This document shows, piece by piece, positions 11,805-21,971 of a DNA stretch of 64,000 nucleotides. Below the pieces are notes generated by a model, which made no database searches, was not told where the DNA came from, and worked only from the letters and a program-made list of their open reading frames with translations. Location of the stretch: the NCBI GenBank assembly GCA_949987565.1, contig OX465113.1, positions 4,922,547-4,986,546 of the forward strand, given 5' to 3'. The DNA is from Luidia sarsii (lineage: Eukaryota > Echinodermata > Asteroidea > Paxillosida > Luidiidae). A program made the translations under genes and the position numbers. The stretch's first letter is position 1, and each line of letters begins with the position of its first letter.

Positions 11805-12000
11805 CTTGGAGCTTTTTTCCAAAACCAGGTTTGGGTCCCAGGTTCAGCTTCACCTCTTATCCAAAAGCTGTAAATACAGGTTCTTTGTTGAAGTTGAACT
11901 TTGGGACCTTTTTTTCAAAACCAGGTATCTTCTCAAAAACCGAACCCAAAGGCCTCCCATTTTCATGCCTTGTACTATAAATGGATGAAAGAAATGGAGA
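11805..12000. mobile_element. Degenerate GGCCC-type MITE fragment
   Basis: Contains TTTTTTCCAAAACCAGGTTT and TTCTTTGTTGAAGTTGAA blocks shared with the complete copies at 22645-22884 and 45507-45737. The right inverted terminus is missing. Confidence 0.5.
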
Positions 12001-12051
12001 CTAAGAGTGTGAGTTGGTATTGGGAAAGGCCCCTTGACCCTGTCCCTCCAC

Positions 12052-15000
12052 TCAGCCATCTTGTAGCTGGTGTATCTCCCGCTGGATGTTAGCCCGAGCC
12101 TGCGCCTCGTACAAATCCCGGAATTCCTTGGTGGCAAAGATGTTGGGCGTCTTCAGGAATTCCATCAGGATCTAGGCAAGATAATAAGTGTCATGGAAGA
12201 CATGGTTTTTTTTCTTCAAAATCTTGTTTTCTTCAATCAAGGAGCAAATCATGTGCCTTAATCAGGGTTCAACTAAGTCATACAAGTCTGCCAAAATAGC
12301 CCCGACTTTTTGTTTCAATGTTTTGTTACGATCGTGGCAGGACCTTTCTCAAAGGTCAAGCCAGGATCGAAGCATCTAGTTGCCTTAAAAAAATTGAGAC
12401 ATGTATACAAACATGTAAAAACATGATGAGAAATTTGATAGCACAGATCAGGTTAAAGGTGATATGCAGCTTTCCTTCCAATCAGGGCATTACCTCTATT
12501 TCTACATCACATTTGCGGCACTGAAGAAAACAATGAACATTATACAAAGCATTTAAAAGATTGGACCCTATGATGATGATAGGGCCACACCATATACATA
12601 AGTGACCGGCTCTCCAAAAATGGGTATCAAGGGATTTTTTTTCTTAAATGAGTGATGTAAACAGCTGAACAAGTTACATTATCAGAATGAACAAACCTAC
12701 ACCAAATTGAGGCTCATAATGTAACAAATTCAGCTATGTACATCACTCATTTAAAAACAAAATTCCCTAAATAAAAACCCACATTTCTGTGGAGCCGATC
12801 ACATATGGAATAGTCCTTTACAAAAAGCATAGCATTCCTTAAAGGCCCTATACAACATTGGTAAAGGTCAAAAGATTGCCACAGTTTGTGTGTTAAACCA
12901 TTAAACATCCCAAAAAAGCAATCCTGCGAAGGTTTTAGCTCAAATGGTGATCTGAGAAAGTTGAAAAAGTTAAAAAATCATCACAGTTTTTGCACCATTC
13001 TGTAGTGCAAGAAATAATTTATGACTTAATTTTAAAATGATTTAAAAATTTAGTGGGCCTGACGTTTCGATCCTAGCAGGACCTTTCTCAAAGGCAATAA
13101 ACTATTTGTCCATGTTTGGGTGAAGATTTCTAGGGAAGTACAGCATCCCAGACCGTAAGATTTCCACAAGGGGATTCTATCATGACCATCTACAAACTGT
13201 GTAAATTAGAAGAAAAATCTGTGGACATCAATGTTTACCAATCTTCCCAATGTTGTATTGGGCCTTTAAAACCCTACAAACCTTCCATATTGTAATTCCA
13301 CCCAGCAAAGCTACAAGTCATTGCACTAATGGCAGAGGTCAAAATTAGCATTAACAGTTGACCACGCTGCTCATTCAAAGAAGGCATCCAACATGTACTC
13401 ACGTGAGATCTTGCAGCGCGATATTGCTGCTCTGGGATGTGACTGTACTCCTGCCTGATCTGCTGTGCATACATGTCGTAGTCGGCCTCTGCCCACCCCA
13501 GGACCTGCATGTCAAAGTCTAAGAAGTAATGTGCATCACCATCGCCATACCTGAAGGAGGGAGGGAAGGGTAGCAAGGTGATCATTGTAGTTTTTTTTTA
13601 ATTATTTGAAGGTTTTCATGGTGAGAATAGCAGAAGAAGCAATAGGTTTGTGGTATTAAACACCATGCAAAATTCTCTTGTGAGCATGTGACAGTGTGGT
13701 TCTGAAATGAACCGGAGGAACTCGACGTTCCGAACAGTATGCTCTGTTCGTCTATATTTTAATTGCTGATATGTGGTACAGTAATTAAATGTCTACATAG
13801 CCTGACGTCTTGATCCTAGCAGGGCCAGTCACATTTAAATGGCTCTATGAAACCGGTTATGGATCTCCTGGAGAGAAGCCTTGACACAAATGCTGTGTCA
13901 TTCACAACCAAGAGATACAGTACATGTATCTGTAGAGAGCCTAGAGGGGTTTGATTTGGTGACAGAAGGACTGGACAACAGGTCTAGTCACTCAAGAGAA
14001 ACCTTTTTTTAACTAGAACTGTGCATTATTCAAGTCTATGGTGTTCCAGGCAAAAAGATTTTCCAAGAAATGGCATGTAGATAAAGTAACAAAATTAAGG
14101 TTTACAATTTCATTCAGACATTAAAGGGGAATGCAACACAAAATTAGTCCTGATCTGATTGGGTGGTAAAAACAACCTACAATTACCTATGAGCCACTTA
14201 CATACAATTTTCATGAAGAGAGAACATTCATGGAATTTTAGAGCCTCCAGTGGTCGAATTTGCGTTCCTGTATGTCGCCATCTTTTTGAAGGTGCCGCTG
14301 CCGATTGCGGGGGGTGTGGCGTTTTTTTCCGGAGAACTACAACATGAATTTTCTCTCTTTATGAAAATCGTAGGCCTACATGAGTGGCTCATAGTTAATT
14401 GTGAGTTGTTTTTAACACACAATCGGATAAGCAAACTTTGTATTTTGGGCTGCATTCCCCTTTGAAATAACTGAGTGCCATTTAATTCAATGAAGATTTG
14501 CTTTGTGCTTTGCCTGGCGCCTGATGAAAATATTTCAGGCAGCATGGGCGGGATTCGAACCCGTGACTCCCGAATTCTAGTACGGACATATCTTTTTTAT
14601 CAGGCACTGGGCAAAGCACTGAGCATTCAGTGTTTATCACGTCGAGCAGGGGTAAATCGTCATTGAATTACGTTCTCCTCGATGCAAAACATCATGTTAT
14701 ATCTCTTAATTGGATAAGAGAGTGTGGTGACTCACTGCACTATGGACTAACAGTAACACTGAAACCACGAGATCCACGTTCCACGGTCCTGCAAATGTTC
14801 TGACCCTGGGTATACTCACATGCCTGCGGTGCGGTGAGCATCGGTCGTGTGTGACTTGGTCAGCAGAATCAGCTCGGTGACTCTGTCCACCATAGCTGCA
14901 CTTCCCTCTGGCAAACACTCGCGCGCAAACGTCTGGAAGAGGATCGCACTCTGCTCCTCATTGTCGCTGGCTTGGGGGTTGTAAATGGCGCTGTTCAAAC

Positions 15001-15987
15001 AAGAGAAAGTGCCAGAGGAACTTGAAAGCAATCGGAGAGACTTTTGAGAGGCAAGCTGGCGATATGCTTGCAGTATGATCTACAGAATCATAGTTTGCCT
15101 TAAAGCCCCTACACAACATTGGTTGTGGTCGAGGAATAGCATCCATACGTTGCCTGATCCAACATATGCATGAAATAGCACACCTGTGAAAATTTCAGCT
15201 CAATCCGCCAACCGAGTCTCGAGAAAATTGTGAAAACCGCTTCATTTGTATCGTGAAAATGCAGCATTCAACGCTGTACTGTTCCGAAAAATAGTTTTGA
15301 TTTCGGTGAGACGTAAACTATTTCTTTTACTCATTTCTCCCAAATTACAACATTTTAGGCAGAAATATTTCAGTGAGAGGTTTCTACTATAACCATCTTC
15401 TAACTGTATAATTTTCATGTAAATCTGTGAACATTTCTGTTTTTCGATCTTACCAATGTTGTGTAGGGGCTTTAACTGCAAATTGAAAGTGTGTATGTGA
15501 GGCAAAAACAAAAATAGTTGTGCTTGGACCGGTTTCCTGGCCAACCCTATTTTGACGGCAAGACCCTTAAGTGATTTAAATCAACCAACCCTGCATACAT
15601 GTAAATCATATTTATGTTGGCTCGAGTATCAGTAAATGCTTAGCCAGTACATGACTCACATCTCAGCATAAAAAAGAGCCCACCCCAAAAATGGTTCGTA
15701 CCTGCCTACCTACTCCCTTTCCTATTATCAGATGCCATGTATGGTACGTATGTAATCGGAAGCACAACTCTTTTGGTTTGGGGGGACCTAACTTTAAGAA
15801 GGAAAAAAAAGAGTATCAATAGTGCTTACTCATGAAAGAAGATGGCCCATTCTACTGTCAGTGGTTCAGAGAGCTTGTCTCTGTACATTTCCTTCAGACT
15901 TAGCATGCGGTCAATGTGTCCGATGGTGTGGTAATGCCTCCCAGCCTCGTTGTAGAGGTCATGAAGCCGTGCCCACCACGCATCCAT
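12052..15987 (-). CDS. HD-domain metal-dependent phosphohydrolase (COG4339-like), 4 exons
   Basis: Coding exons in transcript order: 15987-15830, 14990-14820, 13550-13403, 12171-12052. They join to 198 aa. Visible motifs: R17-HYHTIGHI (H18, H20, H24), the HD dyad H52-D53 after WAIFF, H100 in KSHTTD, and FLDFD (D121, D123). This order matches the COG4339 predicted HD phosphohydrolases, known mainly from bacteria, which run from RHYH..H through FHD to D.D and a C-terminal YEAQARANIQRE-type helix. The ATG at 15987 is preceded 21 bp upstream by an in-frame TGA, supporting it unless an upstream exon splices in just before it. Substrate unknown; the family has no settled reaction. No targeting signal seen. 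Confidence 0.85.
12330..12378. repeat. Degenerate family-2 repeat
   Basis: CGATCGTGGCAGGACC then TTTCTCAAAGGTC and GCCAGGATCGAAGCAT: two facing, eroded copies of the ribozyme-like end, just upstream of the last exon of the HD-domain gene. Confidence 0.5.
12602..12802. mobile_element. Foldback MITE with about 80-bp arms
   Basis: Begins GTGACCGGCTCTCCAAAAAT and ends with its near complement TGTGGAGCCGATCAC. The arms (including AAATGAGTGATGTA / TACATCACTCATTT) pair over most of the element, leaving a short loop. Lies in the last intron of the HD-domain gene. No coding capacity. Confidence 0.7.
12839..13269 (-). mobile_element. TTAA-flanked MITE subfamily A, copy 3, carrying a family-2 insertion
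   Basis: TTAA at both ends and the AAGGCCCTATACAACATTGG terminus. The interior is the inverted counterpart of 2946-3274, except that 13008-13096 is absent from that copy. The extra 89 bp begins (minus strand) exactly at the family-2 hammerhead-like end TGCCTTTGAGAAAGGTCC, so it looks like a filled insertion site. Confidence 0.7.
13607..13750. repeat. Family-1 repeat, eroded
   Basis: GAAGGTTTTCATGGTGAGAA, GTGTGGTTCTGAAATGAACC and CTCGACGTTCCGAACAGTAT blocks of family 1. The core reads GGAACGTCGAG instead of GAAACGTCGAG on the minus strand, and no CUGANGA box is recognisable. Confidence 0.55.
14122..14463. mobile_element. Foldback MITE with long arms (AAAGGGGAATGCA ends)
   Basis: AAAGGGGAATGCA at the left and TGCATTCCCCTTT at the right. 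The similarity continues inward for over 100 bp (TATGAGCCACT / AGTGGCTCATA). Lies between exons 2 and 3 of the HD-domain gene. Confidence 0.68.
15100..15475 (-). mobile_element. TTAA-flanked MITE subfamily B, copy 4
   Basis: TTAA plus AAGCCCCTACACAACATTGG at the left and TTGTGTAGGGGCTTTAA at the right. The interior is inverted relative to 6209-6633. Lies in the first intron of the HD-domain gene. Confidence 0.72.
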
Positions 15988-16149
15988 TGGGCTGGGATTG
16001 TGGCTTCAGTTGGTAGCACCAAGACTCTGCCAATGGCTGCTCATGAGTGCTGGGACTTCCAATCAAAATGTCCGGCACTCTTGACAAATTGACATGGGAC
16101 AAAAATCACAAAATGGAGACTTTAATATTCCTACAACCAAAGGAAAGGT

Positions 16150-16345
16150 ATAGAAAGTTTGTGTTGATAACTTGATATATCATGTTAAGTTATCTCTTTT
16201 GAGAAGGAATGTGGCTCTAAGAGTAAGAAGAGCTGGTAACTCTGAGTTACCGGGTCTTTGCAGAGTCACACTAATTTTGTTAAAGAGATGGCCTACATGT
16301 ACATGTATGTAAATTTGGTTTCACTGCAAACTGTGAGTCCACCAT
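16150..16345. repeat. Family-1 arms in inverted arrangement
   Basis: GAATGTGGCTCTAAGAGTAA and a mirrored GGGTCTTTGCAGAGTCACAC around GGTAACTCTGAGTTACC, with family-1 ends outside. No ribozyme-like core. Confidence 0.5.
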
Positions 16346-16519
16346 GCTTACTTTAATGTCTTATCAAGAATTTATTTGAATAGCAAAGGAAATTTGAATG
16401 GAGCAGGATTTGAACCAGAGATGGAGACAGCTAAACACACCAATAGTCTAGGCTAAACCTCCAGGGCTACTTGGCTGAATAGGGAAAACTGAAAAGGGAA
16501 GTTGAACAAACAGATTTCT

Positions 16520-16680
16520 CAAAATAGCAAAGAAGTTTCACTTGATCGGGACTTGGACCTGAGACCTCTGGTTTAACGTAGCAGTGCTCTAACCACCTGA
16601 GCTATCTAGCCCTTAGGTGGTGGTCTTCCCAAATGCTCAACTATCCTTGTGGAGGTGGGGCACCAGTCAGAAGCATTTAC
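16520..16680 (-). mobile_element. tRNA-derived SINE
   Basis: The minus strand has a tRNA-like head: box A TAGCTCAGGTGG (16594-16605) with TTAGAGCAC following, and box B GGTCCAAGTCCC (16548-16559), spaced as in a tRNA gene. The sequence upstream of box A (GCCACC..TAG) and downstream of box B is shared with copies at 43818-44015 and 47765-47965, so it is a SINE and not a functional tRNA. Confidence 0.75.
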
Positions 16681-17666
16681 CAATTAACTATCATACTGTT
16701 CGCTGGGGTGGAATATACGACACTTAACATTCAACATTGGTGCCCCTGTGCTAGCAAAGATAGCTAACCATTTATAGCTCAGCGGAAATATGTGGCTTCA
16801 AATTAAAGAGGAAAGAGTTCAATCAACATGTATGAACATCATTGAACAACTCATGTACAATTATTATTATTAATATCGTCTAAAAACTGTTTCTTTTCCA
16901 CAGATGATTTTCTCAGTAATGCTTCCCAGTCCTTTACTCACCAAATTTAGAATTAAATGTGTTTGCACTGTCAGTGTCAGTGTCATGTATTTTACAAACT
17001 GCGTTTGCAAAAAAAAATCCAAATTGTTTTTAAAAAGAGCACAACTACATACAACTACAAGGGCTACATTATTTTACTGATGCTAGATATGTGGTGATGG
17101 GATGGTACAGACAACTCTATGAATAATTATGATATGACTTATGAGACAAGAGTGTACAATGTACAATGTACGTACTGTAGTCTGTACGTACAGTAGAAAA
17201 ACTAGAATGTATCTGTATGTAGCTACACACTGTAGTAATAATTGACATCAGTTCATGCACTATGCAGTGCCAGGCATAGTAATAATAGTATTGCTTGGTA
17301 CAGTAGTACACTAAAGTGTCTATACTACTGAATCAATTCGATTGCCAATCTCAGTAGGTTCCTTTCCAAAAGAAGTGTTTTATATACAGGCAAATTTCTT
17401 CTCATCCAATCCTTTCGTTGACCCAGCAAAGCATTTCTTTGTTGTACTTGTACTGTACAGTCTGTAGTACGTTACATACTTCACTGCTACTGCAGCACCA
17501 GCATCGGTAAAAATGGGTACTTCCTTCAAATGGTACAATACTACAAAACGGCCGCACAGCTTGTATCATCATACCGGCTTGATAGAGCACATTTTCATCC
17601 TAATGCCTAAAGTAATGCCTTGGACCAATGATGTTTGACGGTATGCATCACCACTGAACGGAATCA

Positions 17667-17798
17667 ATGTTCTCACCACGATTTCTGAGCAGGAAAATGT
17701 GGCCGAAGCTGCATCGGGGAATGACGACAGATGACAAGCGAACTACATGTTCTCGTGTTACAACGGATTCGACCGGGACGTGTGTTTTGACTTCTGAG
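17667..17798 (+). CDS. Possible first exon of REX1BD (tentative)
   Basis: An open frame from ATG 17667 (or in-frame ATG 17721) ends TCTGAG|GTCAGC at 17798 in phase 0, the phase required by the REX1BD exon at 21972. The segment is CpG-richer than its surroundings. There is no homology support for the encoded residues, and the intron would be 4.2 kb, so this is a candidate only. Confidence 0.25.
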
Positions 17799-17955
17799 GT
17801 CAGCGAGCACAGCGGAAGTGTGCCCAATCACGAGGCTACATACAACTGTACAATAATACATGTACACATGTACAATGTACATGTACATATGTGTAGGGTG
17901 TACTGTACAATGTACACACATGTACATGTACATGTACATATACATGTACAATATT

Positions 17956-18404
17956 GTGACCCGGCACAGAGACATTAGAAATATCCCACCAAAACACTTT
18001 TCCAGTAAACATCTTCTCAATTCGATTGAAAATCAATTTTTATTTTATTTGTATTTTCGGAAAGTTAATGTATTGGATGATGTTATGTACAAAGGATTTT
18101 TCCGAAATCCGTCTCTAAATGTTGAAAAAACGAGGATTTCGGGGAAGTGTTTGTGTACTGTTTTCATGAAAATGTAAAGTTCCTGCCTTTTTGAATGGCT
18201 GCTTTCGAGGAGTTACATAGACTAGTTGGTGCTGCTATATTGTGTCTGCATAGAGCGAAGTCCCCTTGTACTATTTACAAAAAAGTTCATACGGAAATAA
18301 ATTTGATATCATTCGAAAGCTATATGGTATACTCTTTCACATCATTAGAAAATCTCAAAATCTCAAAAGTGGGGGTTATTTCTCATTATGCTGTGCCGGG
18401 TAAT
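17956..18404 (+). mobile_element. MITE with GTGACCCGGCACAG termini, copy 1
   Basis: Left end GTGACCCGGCACAG, right end CTGTGCCGGGTAAT (last bases eroded). The interior matches 19409-19912 in the opposite orientation, including the AATCTCAAAATCTCAAAAGT block. No open frame of note. Confidence 0.75.
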
Positions 18405-18532
18405 ACAGTGCGCGTGTTGAGGTGTGATCACTGCATGCTATTATGTACAGTGCATACATGTACATGTATATTATGTAATGTACAGTATGTACATGTACAT
18501 GTATGTACAGTACATGATTACATGTTTACGTA

Positions 18533-18836
18533 CCATAGAGATTATAAGTAAGACTAGAGGGGACAAAAAGCTTGAGACGCTGAAAGGAGCGCTCGAGCAT
18601 GTTTAGAACCTCGCAGACGCATACGCATACGCGCACGTATGAGACGCCCACAAAAATCCTGCACGTCCGTATGAACTGGACTTTGGAGAGCGTGAGCGCT
18701 TTATAAAACGCTTAAGTGAAGTCGCTTGTCGAATAAATCGAACATGCAGCGCCACTGTGTTTGCACGCCGTTCAAAACGACTAAAGTAAAAGAATGGGAG
18801 CGTCCCCTCTAGGCTCTAGTCTTATAATCTCTGTGG
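18533..18836. mobile_element. MITE with CCAYAGAGATTATAAG termini
   Basis: Left end CCATAGAGATTATAAG with ACTAGAG..GGGGAC, mirrored at the right by GTCCCCTCTAGG..CTTATAATCTCTGTGG. Flanked by TA on both sides, about 304 bp. The interior is CpG-rich (GCATACGCATACGCGCACGT). Family not assigned. Confidence 0.72.
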
Positions 18837-19011
18837 TACATACATAATTATGTTCACATGTCCATGTACATGTACATTATACACCTGTATTGACCTGTAT
18901 TGTACAGTATGTCGGTGATCACTTTTGCACTCCTGGGTTCTAAACACAACATGTACATTATCCTGCAGGAAACTTTGTTCCAATGACAACACGCCCGATA
19001 TTCTGTTTACT

Positions 19012-19140
19012 TTATGGGGCCTTTGTCCAAAACCCAGCTTCCCTTAGACTCAGGCTCCGGCTTTGTTTCCATTTTCTTCCATCAACAAATTGAGGCATTT
19101 AGTTTCGGTTTTGGTGACGGATGACACTCCGTTTTGAAAA
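19012..19140. mobile_element. Partial GGCCC-type MITE
   Basis: GGGGCCTTTGTCCAAAACCC and CAGGCTCCGGCTTTGTTTCC match the left terminus of 22645-22884. The right end is absent. Confidence 0.5.
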
Positions 19141-19408
19141 AAAGGCTACAAATAAAATATCCCTGACCTGTGTTTTAGTGTTCGCATAACCTCTTCTTAT
19201 TCCTCCATGGTATAACCATGCACAGGTATACTAGTATAACTAATACATTAACAGAGACGAGCTAGCTGTGGTCAGAGGCAGAGTCGGATCGTAATAAACC
19301 CAGGCTTTGCTCAACCACCAAAATTGAGCAAACATGAAAAACCTTCCTGATAAAGTAGGCTAACAAGCCAAAGTTTAACTTATTTTTGCAGCTAAGCAAA
19401 AGTGATAT

Positions 19409-19912
19409 GTGACCCGGCACAGTATTATAAGAAATAACCCCCACTTTTGAGATTTTGAGATTTTGAGATGATGTGAAAGAGTATACCATTAGCTTTCAAA
19501 AATAAAATTAATGATATCAAAATTATTTCCGTGTGAACTTCGTTGTAAGTAGTACAAGGGGACTTCGCTCGTTCATTTGGTACCAGACACAATAATTATA
19601 GCAGCGCCATTCTAACTCCTCGAAAGCGGTCATTCAAAAAGCAGGAACTTTAGCCTACATTCTCATGAAAACAGTACACAAACACTCCCCCGAAATCCTC
19701 TTTTTTTCCAACATTTAGAAAACTCGAGACGGATTTCGGAAAAATACTTTGGACATAATATTCTCCAATACATTAACTTTCTGAAAATACAAAAAAAATT
19801 AAAATTGATTTTTTTTTATCGAATTGAGAAGATACTTTGACTTCAGGCGTTGTTTACTCGAAAAGTGTTTTGGTGTTTTTGTTTTATTCCTTATGTCGCT
19901 GTGCCGGGTCAC
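19409..19912 (-). mobile_element. MITE with GTGACCCGGCACAG termini, copy 2
   Basis: Perfect 14-bp ends GTGACCCGGCACAG / CTGTGCCGGGTCAC. Inverted copy of the element at 17956-18404 and slightly longer (504 bp). Confidence 0.8.
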
Positions 19913-21971
19913 ATAATTATATGGTAATTGGCAATCTTGTTTTAATCAAGAACGATTTTCCACACCATTATCAGCCCTGATAAAATGTGGCTCATGAATT
20001 TGGAGAATAATAATTTAGAAAAGACTGACCAATTCTGCCAGAAAGGGTATCATACATCCGATACCATGCATCAAATTTCAAAGTGAAATCAACAATTCAA
20101 AATGCAATTTTAAGAAGCTTTTGGGTAGCCAGACAAAGTTACACTTGAATATTATGTCAAACATCGGATGTTCAAATACCACTTAGCATTATTGTGTCAA
20201 TTTATGTTAATTATTAACATTATCATTCAAATTTTGAAAAGGCAAAGAAAACTTGGACTGGACTGGGACTTGAACCCGAGACTTCTGGATTAAGTATAAT
20301 TATTCGGTCAAACAGGTGTGAGCGGATAGTCATCCCCTTAGCTTAGGCTACAGCGAGACCTGTACGTTGATTAGGATACTCGATTAGAAGAAGACGGTAT
20401 AAAAAATCCTTGTAGAAAACTAGAATCATTGGGTAGGCCCTTTTCACTGGTTTTAATGGGCAGATGCTTGGAGAAACAGGTCTAAACTGAATAGTTAGCT
20501 CCTTGAAACAGTTCCAATTGGTCTCAGTCGATGGGGTGAAATACGTACCACCGAGGATAGGACACCGACTGAACCGCAGAAATTAATTCATTAAATTTAC
20601 ACGGTACTGTCGGTTTATCGTGGTGGGTCACTGTTAAAATGATATACCGCCCTCAGCGGTCACATCGAGCAATGTTTACATCGTTTGGTGCCATGTGTAT
20701 GCTTCACTTCTCAGTACAAAAGTTTGGAATTTCAAAACGATCTTTAGATATTTAAAAGAACATTGTGAAACCAGATTTATGTCACAAAAAACAATGGTAA
20801 GTTGCTTCGTTATGAGCTTGCCGGGAGGAGTAAAATAACGGTGCCGAATTAAATTAAATAATTTGATAATGAGGTATTGACAACTGCCAGCACTGTGTAA
20901 TCGAAGTAGCTTGGTCTCAAATCGACTTTTTAAAACACCCCTTAACCTACAAAAAGCCGGGGGGGGGTCCCCCCCCCCACTGTATTTTTGTGTATATAGC
21001 GTCTCAGTGGTTCTATTCTGGGTCTTGAAGCTTATGACTTTTTCGGCAATCTTCTTAGGCACATTTTGACACCAAATTTGGAGGTGCCGTTCTCTGACAA
21101 TGAAAATTTTTCATGGGCATGGTGTAGTTTGACGGATTTTTTTTCCATTGACTTACGCTACATTAGTAGTAGTACATACATGTAAAAGCATAGCATCCAA
21201 AGTGCGTAGTAAATTTTTTTTCGTTGGCATACAGTAATTAGCTCATTCATTTTTCTGTATGCAATTATTTGTTCTTCGTGTTTCATTATCATTGAATTAG
21301 GGAAATTTATGGAAATTGGGAAAATTCAATAAAAAACATAGGAAATTCAATAAAAATCACTGATATCATTACAAAAAGCCCCTAAAATTGAATTATGAGT
21401 AATATAATTAGCTATAATTATTAGCTATAATTAGACAAAACATATTTTTTTTCAAATGAAATATTACACAAAATAATGTTCATTATGTAATTCTCTATTA
21501 CCCTGCCAAATATCATTTGAATCCATCATTGAACGACCAAGATCTGACCCCCCCCCCCCCGGCTGTGACTGAGACGGACAAAATAACCTGGCTCTTTGAT
21601 GGTTAACACATTTACAGGTCTGTCTTGAAAAGAAAAAGTATGCAGAATTGCAGATCCATTACAGTTACCGAAAATAGCGTAACTGCAAAGTCACAATATC
21701 TCCACATAATTTGTGCTTTAGTTTTAGAAAAAAAATATGTTGTCCAGACCTAGAATAAAAAATTAAATAACCGACTGCACTGTTGAATGTTGGGTTGGGT
21801 TAGTCCGAGCAGCATGGTCCAAGTAACATTGACCTAACTTAGATGCAAGTCGCCCTTTTTTTTTTAAATTTGGAGGGATTGGGTGACTTATAGAAAACCT
21901 CTTTCTTCAAGAGACGATGACACGGTAATCTTCTTGAAATGACTTTGAATTGTTTGTTTTTACTGTCACAG
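19913..21971. other. AT-rich stretch upstream of REX1BD coding exons
   Basis: No supportable exon. It contains a SINE tail on the minus strand (20240-20300), a G-run/C-run hairpin (about 20957-20980) and a poly-C run (about 21547-21560). If the exon candidate at 17667-17798 is right, this is REX1BD intron 1. Confidence 0.4.

Larger units (their letters stand above)
10101..12051. other. Convergent intergenic space between HSDL2 and the HD-domain gene
   Basis: No supportable exon. It holds family-2 repeats at 10256-10400 and 11040-11145, SINE tails near 10475-10530 and 10890-11010, and part of a GGCCC-type MITE at about 11805-12000. A minus-strand AATAAA (TTTATT, 11792-11797) could end the HD-domain transcript. 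Confidence 0.5.
15988..17666. other. Intergenic region upstream of the HD-domain gene
   Basis: No supportable exon. It contains family-1 arms (16150-16345), a tRNA-type SINE (16520-16680) and TACATG simple sequence. The promoter of the HD-domain gene must lie here or further right, but no clear element was found. Confidence 0.4.

Noticed and set aside
14545..14575. Functional tRNA gene on the minus strand (GGTTCGAATCCCGCCC)
   Set aside because: A box-B-like sequence is present, but no proper box A or cloverleaf could be laid out; probably a SINE or decayed tRNA fragment.
16520..16620. Functional tRNA gene
   Set aside because: Box A and B are well placed, but the acceptor stem does not close and flanks are shared with other SINE copies.
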